Shown here: in pieces, positions 50,801-62,308 of the stretch
How the letters are laid out: the number at the start of each line of letters is the position of its first letter
How positions within the stretch are numbered: position 1 is the stretch's first letter
Assembly (NCBI GenBank): GCA_905221615.1
Contig: CAJNDT010005312.1
Location: 393,001 to 457,000, forward strand
Direction: 5' to 3'
DNA: 64,000 nucleotides
Source: Symbiodinium sp. CCMP2592
Lineage: Eukaryota; Sar; Dinophyceae; Suessiales; Symbiodiniaceae
Program-made: the position numbers and the translations under genes
The notes under the pieces: model-generated
Databases searched by the model: none
Seen by the model: only the letters and a program-made list of their open reading frames with translations
Told to the model about the DNA's origin: nothing

Positions 50801-53800
50801 TATTCGGGCTTTAACCTTGGCGTTTACATCTAGTTGTTTTCGTACCTTTACGTTTACATCTAGTTGTTTTCGTGCTACCCGCAAAAGGGAGTATTGCAAT
50901 CCTGCAATCCAGGGTCTGGTCCCGGATCCTACACAACTAATTAGCCCCAAGACATTAGAGACTCAGCAGATTGGCAGGCATGGTGTTTCCCGCCGGGAGT
51001 GTGGTTTGCACGCAATGGTTGTGCCTCGTCTGCAGTGTCGAACTTGCCTCTTTCGCAAAGCTCGGGCATCCTACACTGTGCAGGGCGTACGCTTCTAGAC
51101 TAGCAAACAGGGTCGGCCCTGATTCCCTTTTTTAGGGTTCAGGTTCCCTTATAAGCCCTTTTAAACCAAAAAGGGCACCCTTTTTATTCCTAGGTTACTC
51201 TAGCTTAGGTCCAGTAGACTATTGTACGACGACACACCCACAGAATCAGGCGACTTGGAAGATAGGGGGTAACTACATGTAACTGTATGTAAGCAGCACT
51301 TCGCCAGACTGAGACATTTCCAACCATACGTATAGCTACCTGTGAACAGTTCAAGCAGTGTGCTGTATGGATAGTCTTATACGGCATCAGGCACTGAGAG
51401 GGAATTTTGGTCAGACCTCAATACGGATGGAGCGAAGTATGCATATCCAACACAGAAAGATGCATGTGTTCACAGGAAATACATCCAAACTTCAATTCCT
51501 ATAAGTCCTCGAGCCGAAAACCGTAAAGCCTGTTTACTTAGCAACTGTTATCCTAGTTGTTCAGGAAGTCGTTTTCTGTTATCGTCCGACGGGAAGCCGG
51601 GTGATTTGTCATTGATCCCAAGTGCCTACTGCAATTCTTGCTTCCTGAGCGAGAACCTATTTCGTTCGCGAGACCCAAAACCCCAAACTGCTTGACGCCT
51701 ATCCCTAGCCCCTGGCAACATGCTATAACTGAGCACCCTACACTGAAAAAATTCATATCGGGCCGGGCCCCTAGACCTTTCGCCTTTGGTTGTGACAAAG
51801 CCGTCTAAGCTAGAGTGTAAGATCGGTACCTTTTTTTGGGGCCCTTATAGTAAGGATCCTACTATTTAGGGTGCCACTCTGGGGCCCCCTATTTTCGGAA
51901 GGCCCCCACATAGAGGCCGATATGAGGGCCTTGTTTGCTGTGCCGAGGCTGCCATCGGAGCGTTCTTGGGCGTCCTCGATCTCGGCCATCGGCTCTGCAA
52001 CCGGACTCCTCCTCTGTAGCTCGGCAACGGTTTGTGTGGTTCTCACAATTCTGAATATCGTTGCATGAGTAGAGACTACAGATTACAGTAAACAGCCTGG
52101 CTTCTTGATTATGCTAACTTAAGCTGAGCTCCTTCACAAGAGCCCCCGAAGTCAGTCCGAAGCCCTAGACCTAAGGTTTGTTCAGGACTGTTGGGTTTCA
52201 ACATGCGAACTATGCATGCCACAAGACGCCTTCGGAGTATGTGCAAAAACACGTAAGGCCAAAAGAAATCCACAGGTTTATCCGAATGATCTTATCCGGG
52301 TATGGGTCGGCTTGAGGATTGAGGGCGCAGCTTCGACCCAAGTGCAAGGCAATGCTGCTGGACCGCCCTTGGTGGCCAACTTTGGCTGGAAAGCCGTGTG
52401 CCTCGACTTAACTCATCTAATGGGGGCCTTATAATGATTAGTATAGGGTATCGGTATATGTCGACGATTCTGCTTTCCGTTTTGCGGGGCTGACATTCCG
52501 CACCGGTCTCGTGATGCCTTCGCCATGAGGGCTTTCGTGGGTTTAGGCTTGCATTACATAGCTTGTAGAGCCCGTACAAAATCCGGAAATCTCGTTGAAG
52601 CTCAAAGACCCGATGGGACACCAAGACAACTTGTGGCTTTGAGGTGTGCACCCTAAACCTGAAAGCCCCAAAACCCCAAGGGCCGTATTGGCAGAGCAGA
52701 GCTTTGGTTAGAGTTGCCACGTGTGGATTTCATTTGGTAAGTTCAGACACCTGTTAGAGACTCTACATAGTATAGGATAGGATTCTCACGTTGCGGACAC
52801 GTATCAGGGGTTTGGGAAACGCCAGAAGCCGCAGGTCCTTAATTTCTGTTGACTCCATCCTCAACCCGAAAAACATACCCTAAGGCCCCAAGGTAGTTCC
52901 TTTTCGGGGTTCATATTTGGAATCCTATAAGGTGATCCCAAAAAGGAACTACTTTGGGGCCTATGGGTAACCTCGTTTTGATGTTGCAGACCAGGCTTTA
53001 TCTCACCGGAGCGTGCTGCTTCGGATTCTCAGCTGTTGCTTGGGCAACGATGAGTTTGAGGTTCGAGGTTGAATTAAGGCGTGTGGAAAAACCTAGTCGT
53101 GCTATTCCGTAGATTAGCTCCGCAAAGCCCTCGTTTAAGCCTTTAGGCCCCCGTATTGGCGGGTTGTCGGGCTGCTCATTTCCTTTGGTGTATGGTTTTC
53201 AGGCATGCGCTGCGTCCGTTTGAGCGTTTGCTTGGCTCGGCTAGCATCTAAGCCCCACTTGCGACAGACCCCGTAGCAAAGCCCCATGTGCAGTCGCTTT
53301 AATCGGTTGTTGCACAGTCCTCTTTAGAGTTAAGCCTACAAGACCCTAATTCTTTAGGCTTAAATCCATCATTTCGGCCAGAAAGTTTCGAACATGCAAA
53401 AGCCCAAGCCCTAAATGCAGAGTCCTTTTGATGACTACAACAAAACGGGTACATTTGGAATGTAGTAGCGGGTAGTTGGCTCCGCCTGTCATCGATACAA
53501 AGTAAGTATAGTAGCTACATAGGGCATCATGCATCACAACTATCAAAGTACCTACAGGCTTTATAGCCCTCGAACAGAAGGGTTTTGGATCGATGTGAGG
53601 CTTGGGCCGTCTTGGCCGCCTCGTCGCCAAAACACTGCGGCCGCGCCTCTTCTGCCGAGACTCTCTGCTGCTCTAGGCTTCGGGGCTGGAGGGCTACGGG
53701 CGTGTGCTGGGATTTAAATACAGATACAAACATCCAAGCACGGATAAGATCTGAGCCTTCAACCTGTATCAGCACCCAGCAAGGCCTTGAAGCCCCCATC

Positions 53801-56800
53801 CCAAAGGCTAAGACAGGAAATCTTGATCCGCAAAGCTCTGAAGCCGGAGCCCCAAACCCTACTAAACCCTGCCAAACCCCTTTATAGTACCTTTATAGAT
53901 CCCTTTCAGGAATCCTTGTGGATCCCTTTCAAGGAGCCCTAACCCAGGCTCGCCATGCTCGAGAAAGCCGGAGTCCTGGACACCGGCCGGGAGCAGAAAA
54001 AGTTAGCCTCACCGCTGCGAGCCGCTTGCGATTAGGGGAGGGGTTCTGGGATTTAGGATGTCTTCTTCTCATGCCGTTCCCTTCAACTCTGTTGTAATAA
54101 GTCCATTATGTGCTTGTCTTCCGAGTCTAGTTTTTGTAGTTTATTCCAGACTCTATGCTAATCTATCCTAGCCTATCCTATGGTTTTCTCTTCTATTCTA
54201 CTGAAATCTTGTCCATCCTATTCTTCTTCGGCGTCGGGCTACCTGGTTGCTTGCATGATGCATGTAAGCATGCAGGCATGTATGTATGTATGTATGTATA
54301 GATGTCTGCATGTATGTATTCATGGATGGATGTATGGATGGGTGACCATGCTGGGGTAGCCTTACCAAATGGTGCACTTCTCATGCAACATCATGCCGCA
54401 GATGAAGCTAGTCAAGCGGGCCCTTGTGGGTCTTACCTGTAACTTGCATGTGTGTGTATATATAGATATACACATTATACATAGTTGTAAATAAATAAAT
54501 ATATATATGTGTGTGTACACACACACACGTGTAGACATGTATGTAAAGAGATCCTGCAAGGTACACATGCTGGGTCTCGATTTCTCTGAATTCAATGACT
54601 AGCTAAGCACGAAATAACTTCCAAATTGGATCCGACGCCCACCTCCTTGCTAAGGTTTCCACCTTTCGCCTTTTTCACGCAGCCCTGCGTCGCTGTGCTT
54701 TTCCTCGCACACTTTGCACAGCCGCTTCTACTTCGTTGAGAGGTGTGAGGTGCAGGTTCAGGGTCGGGCGTTTCTTCTTTACACAAAGGGTCCTATGTAC
54801 CAATCTAGTAGAATGTAGGCTTTCCATATTAGGAATTACTATTATGCGTTTCTTCTTTAATGTAGGAACCTGATTAACAAACCCTGGGCCTATAACCCCA
54901 AAGTAGTAGGATTCATATAAGGAACCCTAAGAAAGGCCCAGGGTTTCTTAATCAAGTTCCTACATCAGGCATGTTCACTGCATGAATGTGGGCGAGCTTC
55001 GTAGAACCAGCAAAAGACTTGCTTGCCTCAGGTATCGGTTCTGGGCACCGCTCCTTTCAGTTGTGTTCAGTTGTGTCCCACAGCTATTCTGCGAGATCTT
55101 ATGCAGATGACTATGGCCAGGATTCGATAGCATTTTGTTTCGTGCTTCTTGCGATCACGGTATCATCGTGACCAAATCGGTCACAAGGCAGCCCTAATCC
55201 CGGAACTACAGACCCTAAACCCAAACCAAACCCCAAACTCCAAACCCTAAACTCTTGACCTAGGAGAAAAGCGCTTCAACAACAACAAACCCTACCCAAA
55301 AGTCACAGGTCAGGTTGGAGGTGTAGACATTTATCCTTGCAGAGGGCAGAGTGAGAGGATTTAGGGCTTCAGTTGGGGTCTGGTCTGGCTCATGCCACAC
55401 AGGAACTGGCAGCAATACTTTCTCGATTGGCTGCCGCCACTGGGCCGAGACGAGAAGGTTGAGTGGCATTTTTCTTTGGAATTTTCATGCCGCTGTAGTA
55501 GGCAGAGAAGGTGGGAAGGGCTCTTCTTTTGAACGTTTCTGGTTGTTTCTATGCTACATCAGGATACATCGTCGACGGACAGGAGCGTCGGTGTTTAGGA
55601 CTTCAGGATTAATGTGCCAGGGTCTCCTTTCCGGTCAGACGTAGCAATCTTCGGCATGCACACAAAGACATGGAAATGTGCTGCTTGTGATCGTAGGTCG
55701 TCACGAGTCTCCTCAGGAGGGAAATCTGCTGGCACCACCGAGGTTTTTCTACAATACGCGGCTGGGAGTGAGTCCCGAGGTGCAGCTATGTCAAACGGAT
55801 CCCCCATCTTAGGTGTTTTCCATAGAAGCAATGCGGTATTCCGATGGGACAGGAATTGCCTTTTGGTGCTGCACAGAAGGTATGTCAAGCCGTAAATACC
55901 ACAATCCCTCAAACCTATGCTAAACACCAAGAAATGTAGTCTATGATCTGATATATACAAAGCCCTCCGCCCAACAGCTTCTATCGTACTGATTCTGGAT
56001 CAACTCCTGCACCATCCAGAACAGGAAACATGAGTCACAGCTTAGGTTACTTCAGGCATTGCACTTGCGTCCCCTCGGCAGTTGTTCAGGTCCAGGTTGT
56101 GGGGTTGGCAGGGTAGTCTTGGTAACAAGCATGCTCATGAGTAGTTTAGTTTCTGCACAGTGGCAATAGCTTCAAGAATTACTACCATGTTTGCCATAAA
56201 TCTGTGTGGTTCTGGATACTATACTGAGTCTTTAGGAAGCCCTAAACGCCTAAACCCATGAGTTCATTGTTGTGTTTCTGGCCTTCATGCTGACGAGCAG
56301 GCCGCCGGTTTCCACATCGCGCTGATCACGCTGCTCCCTGACTCCAGTCGGGCATCTTTGGGTTTAGATCCCCTTTAAGGAACCCTTTAAAGGAACCCCT
56401 ACTCTATATTAGTTCTGAGGATTAGGGTTTGGGGTTTACGATTCACAGCATCCCCGCCCACAGAACCCAAAAGCACATCGAGAACATGCTCATTTTGTCA
56501 TGGCTTTTGGGGCCGGTCTAGCGATCCGAAATCCGTGGCTTCGCATTCACTTCGAAAGCCTGTTCCATGTGCTTCATGGATCTCACAGAGAGGCACTGTT
56601 GAAGTTTCTTGTTCAACCGAGTCAAGTCGTTTGATGTTTGAAGTACACCCGCAGTTCGTGTGAGGAAAACGACTGGGATATGAACAGCATCCACACCAGA
56701 AAAGACCAGAAACACACTGCCTGCGATCAAGGAACTGAAGAGCATCAACACCAGAAAGGCGGACGAGAGTAGCACACTGCTTACTATCAGGGAAGCATCA

Positions 56801-59800
56801 AGCCAAAACAGAGGAGCGAACACTGCTTGCGATTGGCCTGGCCTTGGCTTTTGTCTGTTTCAACTCCACACCGCATAATCTAAACGCCAATCACTTAACT
56901 TAAACAGCCGTGAAGCCCCTTGTAATTTCAAAACCCCTCCAAACCCAATAAATGCAATCACCCACCCGGTAAAGCCCTCTGAAAGCGTATTGCCAAAAAG
57001 CTATTTGAGCAAAAGCTCGTGTAAGACCCTTCAAGACTGCCGAAAAGTGCATCAGACCCTAGAATGCTGTATAAGGCCAAACACAATCCTATAAAAGCCT
57101 TGAAAGCGTCATATAACGATTAAGGGCCGTATCCAAGTAGATAGGACCTTCTTGAAGCCTGATAACACCCTGTAAGACCGTATACAACCCTAAAAGACCA
57201 GAAAAAAATAATCATTTATAAAGCTTTGTGCTCTTATAAACCCCTGTAAGACCCCAAATAGCTCCAGAAAGACTGTGCAACTGTTTCGTACTACTAAGCA
57301 CTTTACGAATATACACAACCCCAAAATCCTAAAACCCTTAATCCTAAGCCCTTATACACCCTAAGCCCTAAATCCATTAACCCTAAACCCTTATAAACCC
57401 TAGTTGCACGCCCTATACCCTTAAACCCTAACCCTAAATACCCGACAACCAAGAGAAGCTCCCGGCGGCCCAGGCTAGAGCTCCCGGCTCGCGCGCTGAC
57501 CAAAAACCTCCCTGAGCGGTGCTGGGCTCGGGTCGACTGTAGGCTTTACTAGGGTTTTGGGACAGTTTATATTCGCTCTTATTGGGCTCTTTAAGAGGAT
57601 CTTACCTACTAATATTTTTCAAAGGCCTCAAAAGCACCTCCGAGTTTGCCTGTATCCGAAAAGACCTAGAGTTTTAGGGTTCCCTATTATGGTTTCTATA
57701 TATAGTTCCTTGAGGAGGCAAGTCTTTTCGGCCACAGGTAGAGAACTCTTATACGGGTCGCCTTTTCATTTTTGGGGTTAGGGTGGAGGGCTTTTCTTCT
57801 GGCGGTTCGTGTTTATGTCCTCTCGGTTTTTAGGTTCAGGATGTAATGTAGGGTTGATCATGAAGAGTTTACGGTTCTATGACAGGGCTAGGGGTTTCAG
57901 TTCCACGGGGTGACGACATTATCGCCTCCGGAGCCTATCACTGTCTGGTTCTTAGTAGGGAATGGGGGAACGGGTTATGGGGACTACTATTGGAGATTAT
58001 ATAGTGACTACTGTAGGGATCCATTCCCCCATTCTCTACCAAGCACCAGGGAGATCAGGATTGACACGGCTTGACACAAGCCTGAGGCTGTTGGGCCGCG
58101 GTTTCTCGCTGCTCTCCTGCCGCAGGCATGGTTTGGGCTGTGTTTGGGCGAGCAGGACCTAAACTTCTGCACCCAAAACCCGAAGCACCGAAGCCAAATA
58201 GGAGCTGTCGTGCAGCGTTTCAGATGTATTCGCAGCTTTTCAGGGGCCCCTTCGCCGATAGGCATGTGTAGCTGTGATGGAAGTCACGTTTCATTTGGGT
58301 CGCAGTAAACTGTCACGAGGACGATTTTTGAAGAGCGATGTCGACTGTCTGGGCGGGGGGGCTTCCACGCCCACTTGGGGCTGACCGTGTTCTTCAGTCG
58401 ACAGCTTAGTCAAGGTATTTTGACTTGCTGTGTCAGCATGTCCTTGTGTACGGTCGCAGTCGCAGTGTCCTTACTCGTTGGGAACTACTGAAGGCTCTCT
58501 CACTTTGCGTGCGGCTCACTTCATCTACATATTATATGGAAAGGAGGCGACTGGGCTTAAAAAAGCTCAGCAGAGACCGTTGAAGCAACCACAAGCTTGC
58601 AACTCCTCGGTGCCGGTGACACAGCCAGACAGTTGTGGTCAGAGACTGACAGAGCCCCAAGAGATATCTCAGCCCATGTCATGGATCTAAGCTCACGGCT
58701 CGCAGTGCAGAGCCTCTGGAGAGCCAATCTTATTTACTTATAGCTCCGGTTCACAGAATCAGTTCGCTCCGAAACCTGAAACCGATTGTATCCCATCACC
58801 ATACGCACGAATTTATGTAGAACCGTTCGCATGCATGCACCACTGTAAAAATACACGCGCGTAGTCATGCATGACTGCCTGCATGCGGCACGACATCCGT
58901 CTATCCATCCCTCCATCCTTGTCCCTCCATCCATCCATCCATCCATCCCTCCGTCAATCCATCCAGCCACGCATCCATACACACGATTGCACATGCAACT
59001 ATGCAAATATCCGACTCCTGATACAGTAGCTGTTGATGTGGCTACCGCTCTTGTTGTTTCTTGAAACTAATACTGTGCGCTAGCCCTTGGAGGCTCATGT
59101 CACTGCAGGCGCGCGGTCGGGAGGGCTTCTGATCAGCAACCCCAAACCCTAAATCCCCCTAAACCCAAACCCTATACCTTGAACTCTAGCTCCTAGCAGT
59201 TTCTGATTTTGCAACAACATGTTTCTGGCCGGTTTAGGGTGTAGAGGTTGAGGGTTATGGGACTTACAGTTTTGAGGTTTTGGGTGTTCAGAACGTTGAG
59301 GGTGGGCCTTACCGCAGACAGAGAAAGCAGTCCGCGACAAGAGTTTTCCGCCGCGCTTCGAAATGCTTTTGCACGAGCTCATTCTCGTTTGGGACAGAGG
59401 GGGGATGCAGAAGTTCAAGGGTCCCTCCCATTCGAAGGTTTTGATACCAAGGCTGATATTCCTTCGGGCAGTGGAGCAACTGGACTGTCAGACGGTACAT
59501 GTTGCGAACACTTGCCGCGTAACCGGCGGTCATCGCAAGTCCCTTAGTATCTAGCGTCGCATTGACACAGCTTGTGCGAGATGTCTACCGCGAACCGGCA
59601 CACTAAGGTCCCAAGTACCGAACCATCACACACTCACAATTTACCAACCCGCATGTTCTCCCCCAGTGTTCAGTATTTTGAACTCCTGCTGAACCGCTTC
59701 TAGCTCTGACACAGACCCCGTGATCACTGGGTACTCTGGACCCTAAGGGTCATGATTTGGGGCTAGGCTGTTTCGGGCTCGTTGTGGAAACCGCGCATCA

Positions 59801-62243
59801 AGACTGCGGCTATGATAGCGCCCAGCACGAGGCACGCACTCACAAAGACCCGGATGCCCTGCTGTTATAACTATGGTGCTGTTACAATTACGGCTTGATG
59901 TTTCGGGCTGGGGTTTCAGGGTCTACGGTTTACATTTTCCAAAAAAAGATTGAGAAACTCTACAATGGTAGAATCGTGTCAGGTTAGATGAAAGATCATG
60001 TAAGGTGGCCGAAAAGGGCATGACATGTGGCACTCCCATGCTTCTTCCCGTACACAGCTTAGAACAACATGACCTCAGCATCCCCGTTGATGGAACTTCT
60101 CCTGGTGTTCTTGCAGATACTCGCACCTCATTTGGGGCTGTTGGACTCTCTTACTAAACCCGCAAACCCCAGAATCCTATACCCTTCAAGCCTGTACCCT
60201 ACAAACCCTATATGACCGCATATGATTTCAGAGTTAGAACCTCTAAATCTTCCCAGAGCTCTATGCCACAGCTCGAGGCTGCAAGTTCCTCGAAAATCCT
60301 ATACAAACCTCGAACCCTAAACCCTACCCATAGAGCCCAAAGTAGTTCCTTTTTGGGATTGCTTTGTAGGATTCTAGATATGAACCCCCAAAAAGGAACT
60401 GCTTTGGGGCCTTAGGGTAAACCCTATAAACCTCGAAGAGTCTGCTTCTGGGGCCAGGGCTTTGCACTGCATTCGGCGCAGCACTCAGCTCCGACTTCAG
60501 ATGCCCCACCCCCCCTCAGACCCACCAGGGCCTACTATAGAAGCCGAGACTGGGTTGTCCTTTGGGATCTCTTTCAATTTCCCCTACTATTTTGTAGGAA
60601 CCAGAATAGTACATAATTTTTAAGGGGCTTAAAGGACAACTCAGCATATACTTGTTGCCAGTATTCTTGCTTGGGGCTCCTGACTATAAGTATACTATAA
60701 AGAAGCCCAAAACCCTATTCTAATTTTTAAGGTCCCTACATATGGGTCTGGGCTTTGCAAGGCATTCATCACAGAGGGGTTTTCGAGGGTTTCACGCGGC
60801 CTGTTGGTGCCTTTTAGGGCTTTTTTTCTGGGGTTTGATCGAGCATTTGGGCTTAGGCAATTTCGGGGACCTAAGGTTTGTACATCATAGAATATAGACA
60901 ATGTTTGTAATATTGAACAACAAATAATTAATAACAACTTGTAACCAGATTTACGAGTGTTTCGAAGTATAAGATAGTAGTTTCAGGTCATGTACTGTTT
61001 CGGCTTGTGCACGACAAGTTGGTGGCCACGCCGGCTTCGGGATTTCACGCCGCGCAGATTGCGACGTCACATGAACTTCCGGAACCAGACCCTGGGAAGC
61101 CTCAACAGGTGTGATGAAGGTAGGTAGGAACAAGGATCCCTTATATAAGGACTCTTATTTGGGAGGAATATCCCACCTGCCTTCATCCCACCTTTTGAGG
61201 CCTCCGAGACCCTAAAACCCTCAAGTCTGCACCCCTGAAGCCGAAGCCTTCACCGCAGCAAGTTGTGAGGAAGCAAGCATCCCCAAAGCATGATAAGACA
61301 AAGCCGCCAACCCCAAAGTTAAAATCCTGCATCGATTTCAAGGTGCTCCAAAGACAGGACGAAGGTATGTGTAAGACTTCCAAACCAGAGTATTTATGAA
61401 ATAGAGTCATCCTACTCCCACCGTTTGAGGCCTTAGTCAATGAGGCCAAGAGTGGAACCAGGTTCAAGACCAAAACCCAAAGCCCTAGACTCGCTGATGT
61501 TCTGGCCTGACCAAGGTCTGCAGTTGCTTGCTGGCAGGTCTCCTCACAATGCAGCCCCTTTCAGCCTCAGGCACGGTTCCCTTGGTCTAGGATCGTTAAG
61601 ATGTTTGATCGTTCTGGTCAAGCGTTTCCACATGTTGCTTAGTGTTGTTAGGTTATTGGGCTTTACTTTGAGCTGGTCCGACGTTTTCATGAGCTCTTAG
61701 GTTTGGTGATAGGTTTTAGGCAGTATATAAATCAGTACTGTAATTATACAATGTGGTATCTCGTGTCTGGTACCAGTATCCACTATGCAGAGCAATAGCA
61801 TGCAGCAGTTGCAGTACGTAGCAGTTCTAGTAATATATTCTTGAGAGTAGTAAGAAGCCGTCGTAGTAGTAGTAGTAGTAGTAGCAGCTGGAGTAGTAGT
61901 AGTAGTAGTAGTAGTAGTAGCAGTAGTAGTAGCAGCAGCAGTAGTAGCAGTAGTAGCAGGAGTAGCAGTAGCAGTAGCAGCAGCAGTGGCAGTAGCAGCA
62001 GCAGTAGCAGTAGCAGTAGCAGTAGCAGTAGTAGCAGTAGTCGTAGTAGTCGTAGTAGTAGCAGTAGCAGCAGTAGCAGTAGCAGTAGCAGTGGCAGTGG
62101 CTTTCAGTGGCAGCAGCAGCAGTAGCGGTAGCGGTAGCCGTAGCCGTAGCCGTAGCAGTAGCAGTAGCAGTAGCAGTAGCAGTAGCAGTAGCAGTAGCAG
62201 TGGCAGTGGCAGTAGCAGCAGCAGCGGCAGCGGCAGCAGCAGC

Positions 62244-62308
<65 letters not shown>

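Noticed and set aside
56518-56823. Antisense hydrophobic 101-codon frame that looks like a membrane protein
   Set aside because: It overlies a degenerate repeat, lies antisense in the transporter gene, and has no neighbouring exons on that strand.
58734-59006. Antisense frame with a WMDGG-type repeat
   Set aside because: It is the translation of the CCAT microsatellite.
61250-61340. Basic proline-rich island as part of the transporter
   Set aside because: Composition does not fit a membrane transporter at this point and no splice sites were resolved; kept only as a weak feature.
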